This document shows, piece by piece, positions 45,546-54,083 of a stretch of 64,000 bases of DNA. Every line of letters begins with the position of its first letter. The stretch's first letter is position 1. The stretch lies in contig NZ_JACOGC010000002.1 in the NCBI RefSeq assembly GCF_014284195.1, positions 800,263-864,262 of the forward strand, given 5' to 3'. The DNA comes from Cognatundibacterium griseum (GTDB taxonomy: Bacteria; Pseudomonadota; Gammaproteobacteria; Burkholderiales; Burkholderiaceae_D). The position numbers and the translations under genes were made by a program. A model generated the notes under the pieces. It made no database searches and was not told the origin of the DNA. It saw nothing but the letters and a program-made list of their open reading frames with translations.

Positions 45546-47075
45546 TCATAGCGTATTCAGATTCTGCTTGAGATAGTCCGCACGTTCTTTTATCGCGTCC
45601 AGTTCGGTTTGACTGAATTGCTTGAGCTGCTTGTAGACGAAAGCCAATCTTGGATTACGTTCAAAACGCTCAAAGTGACGCGCAAAAAAATCCCAGTAAA
45701 GTGCATTGAACGGGCAGGCATGCTCGCCGGTACGCTGTTTGGGTTGGTAGACGCAATCACTGCAGTAATTGCTCATGCGCTGCAGATAGGCCGCCGAGGA
45801 CACATACGGCTTGCTGGCCAGCTTGCCGCCATCGGCGAACTGACTCATGCCGAGCGTATTGGGTAGCTCGACCCATTCGAAAGCATCGATATAGATACCC
45901 AAATACCATTCATGTAGCTGTTGCGGATCAAGCCCGGCCAACAGGGAAAAATTTCCGGTGACCATCAGGCGCTGTATGTGATGTGCGTAAGCAGTTTGCA
46001 GCGATTGTCCGATCACCGCCGACAGGCAGCGCATACGGGTTTGGCCGTTCCAGAACCAGGGCGGCAGTGGCAACTGGTGTTGCAAGCTATTTTGACTGAC
46101 GTATTCCGGCATGCTGGCCCAGTAAATGCCGCGTATATATTCGCGCCAACCCAGTATCTGGCGAATGAATCCCTCCGCTGCCGCCAGCGGTACTCGTCCG
46201 GCATGCCATGCCGCGGCAGCCGCCTGCACGACTTCAGCTGGATCAAGCATTTTCAGATTCAAGCCAAAGGACAACAGGGAATGAAACAGAAACGGCTGTT
46301 GGCTATGCATTGCATCCTGATAATCACCAAAAAACGGCAGTTGGTGTTCGATAAAATAGTCAAGCTGCTGCAGCGCTTCAACCCGGTTCAATGGCCAGCG
46401 AAAATTCTTCGCACAGGCCTCACCGAAACTTGTCACGCCCGCATTGCAAATGGTTTGCCATAATGCGCTATGGTCATGCAAGGGGCGCAGATCCGGTGCA
46501 GGTAGCGGCTGGCCCTTCCATGTCCGGCGATTATCCGCGTCAAAATTCCACTGACCACCAGCAGGCTTATTATCGGCAGTCATCAGTACGGCATGCTTTT
46601 GGCGCATCGCACGGTAAAAATACTCCATCCGCCATTGCCGTTTGCCTTTGAAAAATTCCGCCGCATCCTGCCTTTGAGTAAAAAAATGTTCGCTGTCGAC
46701 CGCAGCGGCAGGGATACTCAGTTGACTGGCCCATTGATGTAAGGCCTGATCCAGCCGGAACTCGTCTGGCTCCTGCCACAGCAGACGATCTGCCTGATAG
46801 TGTGCAATCAGGGCATCCAGATTCGCGCACAAACTCGGCCGGTTGCTGGTCTCATCGATTTTTACGTAACGAACCCGGTGTCCGGCCTGACGCAGTTCTG
46901 TCGCGAAATTGCGCATGGCTGCAAAAATACCAAGGATTTTTTGAGCATGATGCAACACATAGCTGGTTTCCTGATGCAGTTCCAGCAGCAGATAGACCAC
47001 ATCCGGCCGGACTTCGGAAAACCAGCTATGACGCGGATTCAGCTGGTCGCCCAGGATCAAACGCAATTCTGTCAT
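45546..47075 (-). CDS. Cryptochrome/photolyase-related protein of the Fe-S (PhrB) class
   Basis: A 509-residue flavoprotein of the deoxyribodipyrimidine photolyase-related (FeS-BCP) class, whose members such as Agrobacterium PhrB repair (6-4) photoproducts. It starts with the LRLILGDQLNPRHSWF domain and shows FEWVELPNTLGMSQFADGG near the flavin site. Toward the end comes the cluster-binding Cys region NYCSDCVYQPKQRTGEHACPFN; a further Cys is upstream (MRCLSAV). Next to it is a DUF2256 gene, a frequent partner. Repair activity is inferred from the family. Confidence 0.93.
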   Translation of the reverse strand: MTELRLILGDQLNPRHSWFSEVRPDVVYLLLELHQETSYVLHHAQKILGIFAAMRNFATELRQAGHRVRYVKIDETSNRPSLCANLDALIAHYQADRLLWQEPDEFRLDQALHQWASQLSIPAAAVDSEHFFTQRQDAAEFFKGKRQWRMEYFYRAMRQKHAVLMTADNKPAGGQWNFDADNRRTWKGQPLPAPDLRPLHDHSALWQTICNAGVTSFGEACAKNFRWPLNRVEALQQLDYFIEHQLPFFGDYQDAMHSQQPFLFHSLLSFGLNLKMLDPAEVVQAAAAAWHAGRVPLAAAEGFIRQILGWREYIRGIYWASMPEYVSQNSLQHQLPLPPWFWNGQTRMRCLSAVIGQSLQTAYAHHIQRLMVTGNFSLLAGLDPQQLHEWYLGIYIDAFEWVELPNTLGMSQFADGGKLASKPYVSSAAYLQRMSNYCSDCVYQPKQRTGEHACPFNALYWDFFARHFERFERNPRLAFVYKQLKQFSQTELDAIKERADYLKQNLNTL

Positions 47076-47158
47076 GGGTCGACACCTTTAAAGAGCAGTA
47101 ACAATCCGGTAGCACCGGGAACGGCTGAAGAGCCCGGCTGATAGGTGGTGATCGATTT

Positions 47159-47317
47159 TCATTGCGAACTCTCCCTTTGCTGACGACAGCGATCAGAACA
47201 GAACTTTACCTGCCCCCAATTCTGCGCCCATTTTTTGCGCCAGCTCATGGTTCTGCCGCAAGCTTGACAAGGCTTGGATGGCAAATAAGATTTATTACCC
47301 TTAAATTTGCCTTGCAT
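47159..47317 (-). CDS. DUF2256 small zinc-ribbon-like protein
   Basis: A 52-residue open frame with an excellent ribosome binding site (CAGGAGG six bases before ATG 47317). The product begins MQGKFKGNKSYLPSK and has four Cys in the DUF2256 pattern: KPCQACGRTMSWRKKW and KFCSDRCRQQ, so C-x2-C and C-x3-C likely bind zinc. It lies 83 bp upstream of the photolyase gene on the same strand. DUF2256 is often found next to or fused with photolyase-type genes; its role is unknown. Confidence 0.88.
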   Translation of the reverse strand: MQGKFKGNKSYLPSKPCQACGRTMSWRKKWAQNWGQVKFCSDRCRQQRESSQ

Positions 47318-47600
47318 CGTTTGCCTCCTGAAAATGCGCCAGCTGATCGTTCAAATAGCATGACTACTCATTTGACGATCCAGATCGACAAAATCGCCTC
47401 GATAAAAAATGACCGAAAAGTGCGAAAAATGACTACAAAGTCATATTTTAAAACAATTCCTACTTTTGTATTGCCAGGATTGAGGTGGCTCAGACATAAA
47501 TCTGCACAATCCCGGGTATTACGTTTATTAGAGAAGGGGAGAAGGCGGTTTCCTAAATTGCTGCTTACCTTACATTCAAGCGCACCGCTTTGGAATGACC

Positions 47601-48563
47601 TTATTGCTTAGGACTAAACGGTTTGACATCGATGGTTTCCCCGATACTGAACGTCATGAGATCGGCCCCTATCTGCAGGGGACCGTCATAGGTTTCGCGG
47701 GTCTGATGCATGACATCGTCCACGGATGGCACCGGAAAGCGCGGGTCGGGCAGGAATACCAGATGGGTGTAGGCGGCCATGCGAGGCCTAGCCTGACTGA
47801 AAATCCGTCCAGCCTGCTGCGGTGAAGTGTGATGCGCGAAGATGCGCCTGAACCCCTCGTTGCCGTTAAGGGCGTCAAGGTTGGCAATTGCTACTTCATG
47901 GATTAGCAGGTCGGTATTCTTGCCATATTTCACAACATTTTCCGTACAACGGGTGTCGCCCGAGACCACGACGGAATGGCCCTTGTAATCGATGCGATAG
48001 CCATAGGCCGGTTTGATGGCATCTCCGTGATCGACTTCAAACGCCGTGACGACCACGCCATCCTGCTGGTATACCACGCCCTCCGATTTGAATTCCTTCA
48101 CCGCCACCTTGATACCCGCCGGCGGATTTTTCTCATCTTTCAGACGGATGTTTACGTCGTCGGCGTAGGCCTGCTCCAAGCCCTGCATCAGGCGCTTCGT
48201 GCCAATCGGCCCAATGACCTGGAACGGCGTTTTGCGCCGCCCATACGGTGTGTCAACCCAACCGGTCAGCCAGATATCGGCAATCCCACTGGTATGGTCG
48301 GAATGGAAATGCGTCAGCAGCACCGCGTTGAGACGACTGAGCGGTACACCGAGCTGCCACATGCGGATCGAGGCACCGCGACCAGCGTCGATCAGCAACG
48401 TTTGGCTGCCTGTCTGAACGAGCGTAGCCGGTCCAAATCGCTGCGAATCGGGATTCGGTGAGCCAGTACCGAGAAGGGTCACCTTGAAATCGGTTTGCGC
48501 ATGCGCTGTGAACGTCAGCACGAGCAGACAGCTGGCAAGCAGGGAAGTGAAGGTCTTGTTCAT
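47601..48563 (-). CDS. Exported metallo-beta-lactamase-fold hydrolase
   Basis: A 320-residue protein with a signal peptide (MNKTFTSLLASCLLVLTFTAHAQ). The MBL fold has motif II THFHSDHTSG, motif IV SGDTRCT and late His LLIHEVAI and HHTSP, which together give the usual two-zinc site. It resembles arylsulfatase/RNase Z-like members (GTGSPNPDSQRFGPATLV). The substrate is not known. It lies downstream of a truncated MFS gene; the two may once have formed an operon for uptake and hydrolysis of an aromatic compound (inference). Confidence 0.88.
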   Translation of the reverse strand: MNKTFTSLLASCLLVLTFTAHAQTDFKVTLLGTGSPNPDSQRFGPATLVQTGSQTLLIDAGRGASIRMWQLGVPLSRLNAVLLTHFHSDHTSGIADIWLTGWVDTPYGRRKTPFQVIGPIGTKRLMQGLEQAYADDVNIRLKDEKNPPAGIKVAVKEFKSEGVVYQQDGVVVTAFEVDHGDAIKPAYGYRIDYKGHSVVVSGDTRCTENVVKYGKNTDLLIHEVAIANLDALNGNEGFRRIFAHHTSPQQAGRIFSQARPRMAAYTHLVFLPDPRFPVPSVDDVMHQTRETYDGPLQIGADLMTFSIGETIDVKPFSPKQ

Positions 48564-48675
48564 GGTTTTCCTAAAGGTTAAAAAGCCACGAGAACTGGCG
48601 TCGAGAGGAAGCTGGCGGAAAAAAAACTTGCGGTTTCACTGAGCTTGAGCAACCGCCAGATCGCAGTGCATTACG

Positions 48676-49134
48676 CTACGCGGTGGCCAGCAGACCTTGG
48701 GCATCCTTGGCGTAAGTCCGGTCAAGCAGGACGGTGAGAATGCCCGAGCACAGCAGTACCCCGCCAAACAACTGGTACGCGAATTGCGGGGTAGCGCCTG
48801 CCTTGAGCAGATATCCCGTGAAAATCGGCGCCAGAATTGCTACACCCCTGCCGAAGCCAATCATGAGGCCGACACCAGTGCCGCGCGCTGCGACAGGATA
48901 GATGCTTGGGCTGATCGCATAGAAGGCCGCCATGCCGCCGTTGGCGCAAATGCCAACAAGGACGGCGAGGGATAAGGCCAGCGTCAGCGTATGGAAATAA
49001 TTCGCGTACAGAACGTACGAAACGGCGCCCGCGAACATGATCAATGCCGTCGCCAGGCGAGGCCGCATGACGGTCGACAGGGCTGCAAATATCAGAGCGC
49101 CAATGACGTCTGATTGCATAAAACTGTTCTCCAA
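48676..49134 (-). pseudogene. MFS transporter, C-terminal fragment
   Basis: A 152-residue open frame corresponding to the last third of an MFS protein (aromatic acid/sugar-type). It has three or four hydrophobic helices, the internal motif AFYAISPSIYPVAARGTGVGLMIGFGRGVAILAPI and FQLFGGVLLCSGILTVLLDRTY-like residues near the end. The N-terminal two thirds are missing; upstream sequence (49135-49318) shows no MFS homology. It is probably a relic of the same event that brought the TniQ and Tn3 pieces next door. Confidence 0.8.
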
Positions 49135-49318
49135 CGTTTCACTGTGGGAATACTCCTAAAAAGTACAATTTTGTGCAAAATTTGATTGCAGAAAATTGTC
49201 TCTTTCTCGAACGATTTGCAGCAAATTGTAGATATTCCGAAACTCCTTTTTTGCGTACTTGTATCGCATCAAAGGACATGATAGTGTTGCTAAATGAATA
49301 TAGTTCTGAGGAGCCACT

Positions 49319-50011
49319 ATGCAAGAAGGCCCGGATGTTCATTCACAATATTCAAATCGTGTCATTGGCGGCAGTAGCATTGACGTCTCGACGTGGCCAA
49401 CCCCGGATGAGGGTGCCCTGAGCGGTGATCTTCGGGTTCTTTATTTCGCTCGAAAATCTGCTGTTACCCTCTTTTTGCAAGGCTTTCCGGCCGAGCATGT
49501 AAAACGCATTACGAGCCTATCACTGATTACCCGATTTGCTCACCTGAACGGCATAAAGTTGCGAGAGTGCGAGTCGTATTTCCAGCACATTTTAGGGAAT
49601 ACTTCCACCCCGAGTGGGGTGGATATCGACCGACTGGCAACTACTCTCGATGAAGATTTAACCACTGTACAAGGCGTCCTCGGTGAAACAATCAATTTGG
49701 GGCTGGGGCATGACCTCTCGATTGTGCCAGAGAAGGTGGGCGACTCAGTACGGTATTGCGAGCGATGTGCGTCTATCGGCTATCACAGCTACCTACATGA
49801 ATATCATTGGTTGGCCCGTTGCCCCTTCCACTCCACGCCTTTAAAAATTATTCATGCTCCTTATAAAGCTACAACAGTCCAAGTTCGTCGCTACGAAGCG
49901 CTTGCACGACTTATGCAGGCCGCTTGCTCCTACTGGCCGAGGACAGGATCACAATCATTTGAGCCAAAAGAATATGAAGGGTTCAGATGGCTTTCCAGTT
50001 GGGCTTTCTGA
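49319..50011 (+). CDS. TniQ-like zinc-ribbon protein (orphan)
   Basis: A 230-residue protein with GAGGAGCC upstream of its ATG. The segment SLSLITRFAHLNGIKLRECESYF followed by a zinc module, RYCERCASIGYHSYLHEYHWLARCPFHSTPLK (C-x2-C and C-x2-H), resembles the TniQ/TnsD proteins used for target choice in Tn7/Tn5053-type transposons. No tniA, tniB or tnsABC genes are beside it. It ends abruptly at FRWLSSWAF, where Tn3-family transposase homology starts in another frame, so it could be truncated. Call is based on the motif and is moderate. Confidence 0.6.
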   Translation: MQEGPDVHSQYSNRVIGGSSIDVSTWPTPDEGALSGDLRVLYFARKSAVTLFLQGFPAEHVKRITSLSLITRFAHLNGIKLRECESYFQHILGNTSTPSGVDIDRLATTLDEDLTTVQGVLGETINLGLGHDLSIVPEKVGDSVRYCERCASIGYHSYLHEYHWLARCPFHSTPLKIIHAPYKATTVQVRRYEALARLMQAACSYWPRTGSQSFEPKEYEGFRWLSSWAF

Positions 50012-50049
50012 AATCATGCGCAGAGAAGCGCTCCTTGTTTCTGCATTCC

Positions 50050-50385
50050 GGCCCTTAGCCGTTTCAATAAAAGCCGGAAAAATCGTGCCATCGACACTCC
50101 TGCGCCGTCTGGACAGTAATTCGTAAAAATATTCGTAAAAATAAACTCTATTTTGCATTTTGGGAACTCGGACGAGTGATTCGCACCATTTTCTTGCTTC
50201 GTTACGTGGGAGATCCTCAACTGAGAAGAACGATACATACAGCAACTAATAAATCTGAGCAGTTCAACAATTTTGCACAATGATCGTTCTTTGGCAATGA
50301 AAGCATTATTATCGAAATTTGGGCCATGAGCAGCGTAAAGTAATGAAATATAATCATTTGGTGGCGAACATGATTATTGTGAATA
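50050..50385 (+). pseudogene. Tn3-family transposase (TnpA) fragment, frameshifted
   Basis: Plus-strand translation in pieces gives Tn3 TnpA sequence: SIKAGKIVPSTLLRRLDSNS from about 50065, then RKNKLYFAFWELGRVIRT and FLLRYVGDPQLRRTI from 50134. ATNKSEQFNNFAQ follows, then a stop (TGA where Trp is expected, 50280-50282) and SFFGNESII. After another shift comes RKVMKYNHLVANMII (about 50334-50380). A 12-bp duplication and at least two frameshifts break the frame. It ends within a few bases of the copper ATPase fragment. Family assignment rests on recognition of these blocks. Confidence 0.8.
50119..50142 (+). repeat. Tandem duplication of a 12-bp unit inside the transposase fragment
   Basis: ATTCGTAAAAAT occurs twice in a row (50119-50130 and 50131-50142). 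It creates two TAA stops in the transposase frame and marks the sequence as non-functional. Confidence 0.9.
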
Positions 50386-50508
50386 CCGATCGCGGCAGGT
50401 GTTTTATATCCGCTAACCGGGTGGTTGTTGTCGCCGTTGATTGCAGCACTCGCGATGAGCTTGAGCTCTGTATCCGTCATTGGTAATGCACTCCGATTGC
50501 GCATCTAA
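50386..50508 (+). pseudogene. Copper P-type ATPase (CopA), last 40 codons
   Basis: The frame from 50386 reads [20 protein letters not shown], continues [20 protein letters not shown] and stops at 50508. This is the last membrane helix pair and C-terminus of CopA-type copper ATPases; [13 protein letters not shown] is diagnostic. The preceding 700 codons are missing, replaced by Tn3 transposase sequence that runs up to the junction. The cus genes follow downstream, so an intact copA probably once headed this copper cluster. Confidence 0.85.
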
Positions 50509-50730
50509 GTAGGCGACATGACAATGTGATTTTAAACGACATGAACAGTTGCCTTGTAAAGAGATAATCACTTAAATGAACTTGATACGCCTCAAAAAAG
50601 CACTAACGGACTGAGAATAAAATGCGACTGACTGGGAAAGTCTTTTTTGTAGAATAGAAAATTCAATTCTGCCATAATGAATTCTGTTCCGTTTCAGGTA
50701 TTGCAAAGACCATGTTGATTTGATTTGCCG
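50509..50730 (+). promoter_or_regulatory. Region upstream of the copper efflux operon
   Basis: The 222 bp between the CopA remnant and the Met-rich protein gene. It is AT-rich with a possible -10 CATAAT at 50673-50678. No CueR- or CusR-type operator could be picked out by eye, and no gene is seen. Confidence 0.35.
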
Positions 50731-51150
50731 ATGAAATTTCGCCTTTCCAAACTGATTACCGTTAGTCTCGCTCTCTTCAGCATGTTATTCATGCAGCTTG
50801 CGATGGCTTCGTACGTCTGTCGTGGCACGAGCGAGATTCAGAGCCATAGCGTTGGCACGCCAGATCCGTCGATGGAAGGCATGACGATGGCTGCTATGTC
50901 CGATTGCGAAGGAATGGACATGGCACAACCGGTACTATGTCATACGCATGCACAAGATCCGTTGAGCAAACAGTCTTTCGATAAGCCGCAATTGCCGGAC
51001 GTGCCGGCTTTCGTTGGCGCCGGGATTTTACGAACGGTTGAAATGATCGAACCTGTGCAACTGAACGAATCCCTCTTGTCAGGTCTCAGCTTTCATCTTG
51101 CCACTGCAGCTCCGCCGCTCGCCATTCTTCACTGCTGTTTCCGCATTTAA
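50731..51150 (+). CDS. Met-rich exported small protein at head of the cus operon
   Basis: A 139-residue protein with a signal peptide (MKFRLSKLITVSLALFSMLFMQLAMA). A Met/Cys/His-rich segment follows (MEGMTMAAMSDCEGMDMAQP and LCHTHAQD), then a C-terminal hydrophobic part ending LAILHCCFRI. Clustered Met, Cys and His suggest binding of Cu(I) or Ag(I) in the periplasm. Similar short proteins occur in front of heavy-metal RND operons; no activity is established. ATG 50731 is chosen; TTG 50725 is an alternative. It lies 66 bp before cusC. Confidence 0.75.
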   Translation: MKFRLSKLITVSLALFSMLFMQLAMASYVCRGTSEIQSHSVGTPDPSMEGMTMAAMSDCEGMDMAQPVLCHTHAQDPLSKQSFDKPQLPDVPAFVGAGILRTVEMIEPVQLNESLLSGLSFHLATAAPPLAILHCCFRI

Positions 51151-51216
51151 TACTCCAGATTGCTCTCTGTTCCCGTCAAATTTTGACGGCAGTTCATCTT
51201 GCTATCTGGAGTCACT

Positions 51217-52557
51217 ATGTCTTTTTCACTCTGCACGCCCATTGTTACTGGGCGCCATCCTTATACTGCATTTAAACGCGGCAGTTTGCTTGCGGTCGCT
51301 CTCGCTTCGGCTGTCGGCTCATTTTCAGCACATGCGCAAGATAGCGCGCTGAGCTTGAATCAGGCGCTGCAACTGGCCGTTGCGCATTCGCGCCAATTAC
51401 CGGCGCAGGACATGGCCGTCAACGCTGCACGCGAGATGGCGGTCGCCGCTGCCCAACTACCGGATCCCGTGCTTAAAATCGGTGTCGATAATTTGCCGCT
51501 CAACGGCCCTGACCGTGGCAGCCTCACCAGCGACTTCATGACCATGCGCCGGGTCGGCATCATGCAGGAATTGACCCGCAGCGAAAAACGTCGATTACGC
51601 GCCGAGATTTACGATCGCAATGCCGATAGGTCGCTCGCCGAAAAAAGTGTGTTACTTGCGGCGCTGCAACGCGATACGGCAATTGCCTGGCTCGATCGTC
51701 TGTACGCCGAACGGATGGTAGCCATCGTTGCAGAGCAAGCGGCGCAGGCCAGGCTGGAAGCCGAAGCTGCCGAAGGCAGCTATCGCGCCGGTCGCGGTAC
51801 GCAGGCGGACATCTTCGCCGCTCGCAGCGCTTTAGCCATGGTCGACGATCGCATGAGCGAAGCGCAACGCAAGCTGGCTAACGCAAAGATTTTATTGCGT
51901 CGCTGGACGGGAAGCTCAGACGACAAGCGCCTGGCGGAAGAACCGCGTATCGACCAGATCCCATTGGCGACGACTGTTCTGGAAAGTGCATTGCCGCATC
52001 ATCCGCAAATAGCGGCATTGACGCGGCAAATCGACATAGCGCAAGCCGATGCCAGATTGGCCGAGGCGAACAAGAAAACCGACTGGAGCGTTGAAGTCGC
52101 CTATCAGCAGCGAGGTCCTGCTTATTCGAATATGGTATCGATCGGTTTTTCGCTCCCTTTCCAATGGGATCAAGCACATCGCCAGGACCGTGAATTATCG
52201 GCAAAATTGGCTTTGCTGGAGCAAGCGAAGGCCGAACGCGATGAAGCTCTGCGAGCGCATAACGCTGAAACCCAGGCCGTTGCGGAAGAGTGGCAAAGCG
52301 ACCTGCAACGGCTCACCCGGTATCAAAGCGAGCTGATCCCTTTGGCGGGAGAACGTACCCAGGCAAGTCTCGGCGCCTATCGCGGCGGCAAGGCGAACCT
52401 CAGCGAGGTATTGGCTGCCCGGCGCAATGAGATCGATACCCGTTTGCAAGCCTTGCAACTGCGCGCCGATACGGCGCGCCTCTGGGCACAGCTCAATTTC
52501 ATGATCCCCAGCGACACGCAATCCGCCGTCAACGTGAATTCACAGCACAAGGACTAA
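51217..52557 (+). CDS. cusC: CusC/CzcC-type outer-membrane efflux channel
   Basis: TolC-family channel of a heavy-metal RND pump, 446 residues. I chose ATG 51217 (GGAG nearby) over a TTG at 51199. A signal sequence (SLLAVALASAVGSFSAHAQ) is followed by two OEP repeats, with LPDPVLKIGVDNLPLNGPD and AYRGGKANLSEVLAARRNEIDTRL. No lipobox Cys is seen, so it is likely not acylated. It is followed 2 bp later by cusB. Confidence 0.9.
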   Translation: MSFSLCTPIVTGRHPYTAFKRGSLLAVALASAVGSFSAHAQDSALSLNQALQLAVAHSRQLPAQDMAVNAAREMAVAAAQLPDPVLKIGVDNLPLNGPDRGSLTSDFMTMRRVGIMQELTRSEKRRLRAEIYDRNADRSLAEKSVLLAALQRDTAIAWLDRLYAERMVAIVAEQAAQARLEAEAAEGSYRAGRGTQADIFAARSALAMVDDRMSEAQRKLANAKILLRRWTGSSDDKRLAEEPRIDQIPLATTVLESALPHHPQIAALTRQIDIAQADARLAEANKKTDWSVEVAYQQRGPAYSNMVSIGFSLPFQWDQAHRQDRELSAKLALLEQAKAERDEALRAHNAETQAVAEEWQSDLQRLTRYQSELIPLAGERTQASLGAYRGGKANLSEVLAARRNEIDTRLQALQLRADTARLWAQLNFMIPSDTQSAVNVNSQHKD

Positions 52558-52559
52558 GC

Positions 52560-54083
52560 ATGAAAAACACAAAAATCATCGCAATGCTGGTGGCGACTGG
52601 CTTGCTGGCCGGCGGCGCTTACGCGCTCTATCAACTGGGAATTCGTCAAGGTACGCAAGCAGCGGCGAGCCAGAATCCGCTTGTTAAAGCGGACAAAAAA
52701 GTCCTGTATTGGCAAGATCCAATGGTACCGACGCAGAAATTCGATAAGCCGGGCAAATCGCCGTTCATGGACATGCCGCTGGTGCCGGTGTATGCCGACG
52801 CGGTTGACGAAGGTTCCGTTGCGGTCAGTCCGCGCATCCAGCAGAATCTCGGCATGCGGACGGCCGAGGTGGTACGTGGCAGTCTGGGCGGCACACTCAG
52901 CGCGGTGGGTAATGTCGCTTACAACGAACGAGAGATGGTGTTCGTCCAGGCGCGAAATAACGGCTATCTCGAAAAGCTTTTCGTGCGCACACCTTTGGAT
53001 ACGGTTCGAAAGGGGCAGGCGTTGGCCGAACTGTATATGCCGGAGTGGGTCGCGGCACAGGAAGAGTTCTTAACGGTAAAACGCTTGCAAAGTGGCGGCA
53101 TTGACGGCCTGCTCGATGGGGCAAAACAAAGAATGCGTTTGGTCGGCATGACGGATGAACAGATTCGCCTGGTCGAAAGCAGCGGAAAAGTGCATCCCCG
53201 TCTCACCGTGGTAGCGCCGGTTGCCGGCGTGATTTCTGAATTAGCGGTGCGCGAAGGAATGGCCGTCGCGACCGGTACGCCTATGTTCCGGATCAATGGA
53301 CTGGAAACGATCTGGGTCAACGCCGAGATTCCAGAAAACCAGGCGGAGCAAGTACATGTCGGGAATGCTGTCGAAGCGAGCACGGCATCCTTACCCGGTG
53401 TTCTGTTCAAAGGAAAAATCGACGCTGTGTTACCGCAAATCGATGCGGGCACGCGTACTTTGAAAGCGCGCATCGAACTACGCAATGTCAATCGTCAATT
53501 GTTGCCGGGCATGTTCGTCAAGCTCAACTTCAATACCTTCGCTCGTCAAGACATGTTGCTGATCCCTAGCGAAGCCGTCATACAAACAGGTACGCGCACG
53601 CTGGTCATGCTGGATAAGGGAAATGGTCGATTCACTCCGGCTGAAATAGAAACTGGCATGGAAAGCAAGGGCCGGACCGAAGTCACGAAGGGGCTCGACG
53701 TTGGGCAAAAGGTGGTCGTTTCAGGCCAGTTCCTGATCGATTCCGAAGCCAGCCTGAAAGGGACCAGTGCGAGATTAGGTAACGACACGCAGGACGTCTC
53801 CGGCAAACCGGCTGCACAACCAGTGAAAAGCATGCCGGTCTTGCACTATGCTAGCGGTATCGTGGAAAAGATAGCGCAAGATGAGATCACAATTTCTCAC
53901 GACGCGATCGCCAGCCTGCATTGGGATGCGATGACCATGAATTTCAAACTGCCGCCGGCCGGGCTCCCCCAATCGATTCGGGTAGGCAGCAGCGTGCATT
54001 TCGAAATCCAGCAAACCAGAGGCGGCGCATTCCAGATCACGGAGATCGTTCCTGCCGAAAATGCAGCTGGAGGCAAGCGATGA
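52560..54083 (+). CDS. cusB: CusB-type membrane fusion protein with fused CusF metallochaperone domain
   Basis: Periplasmic adaptor of the copper/silver RND pump, 507 residues, longer than E. coli CusB (407). After one N-terminal anchor it has a heavy-metal-binding module ([20 protein letters not shown]), then lipoyl and beta-barrel domains ([37 protein letters not shown]). From about residue 420 a CusF-like domain follows. Its [17 protein letters not shown] segment keeps the CusF ligands His, Trp, Met and Met. The stop overlaps cusA by four bases. Confidence 0.93.
   Translation: MKNTKIIAMLVATGLLAGGAYALYQLGIRQGTQAAASQNPLVKADKKVLYWQDPMVPTQKFDKPGKSPFMDMPLVPVYADAVDEGSVAVSPRIQQNLGMRTAEVVRGSLGGTLSAVGNVAYNEREMVFVQARNNGYLEKLFVRTPLDTVRKGQALAELYMPEWVAAQEEFLTVKRLQSGGIDGLLDGAKQRMRLVGMTDEQIRLVESSGKVHPRLTVVAPVAGVISELAVREGMAVATGTPMFRINGLETIWVNAEIPENQAEQVHVGNAVEASTASLPGVLFKGKIDAVLPQIDAGTRTLKARIELRNVNRQLLPGMFVKLNFNTFARQDMLLIPSEAVIQTGTRTLVMLDKGNGRFTPAEIETGMESKGRTEVTKGLDVGQKVVVSGQFLIDSEASLKGTSARLGNDTQDVSGKPAAQPVKSMPVLHYASGIVEKIAQDEITISHDAIASLHWDAMTMNFKLPPAGLPQSIRVGSSVHFEIQQTRGGAFQITEIVPAENAAGGKR

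Noticed and set aside
47162..47611. A 149-codon plus-strand open frame
   Set aside because: Its first part is antisense to the DUF2256 gene and the rest is low-quality intergenic sequence with no family match.
50217..50504. A 95-codon open frame on the minus strand
   Set aside because: It is antisense to the transposase and CopA remnants; the plus-strand translation is the recognisable one.
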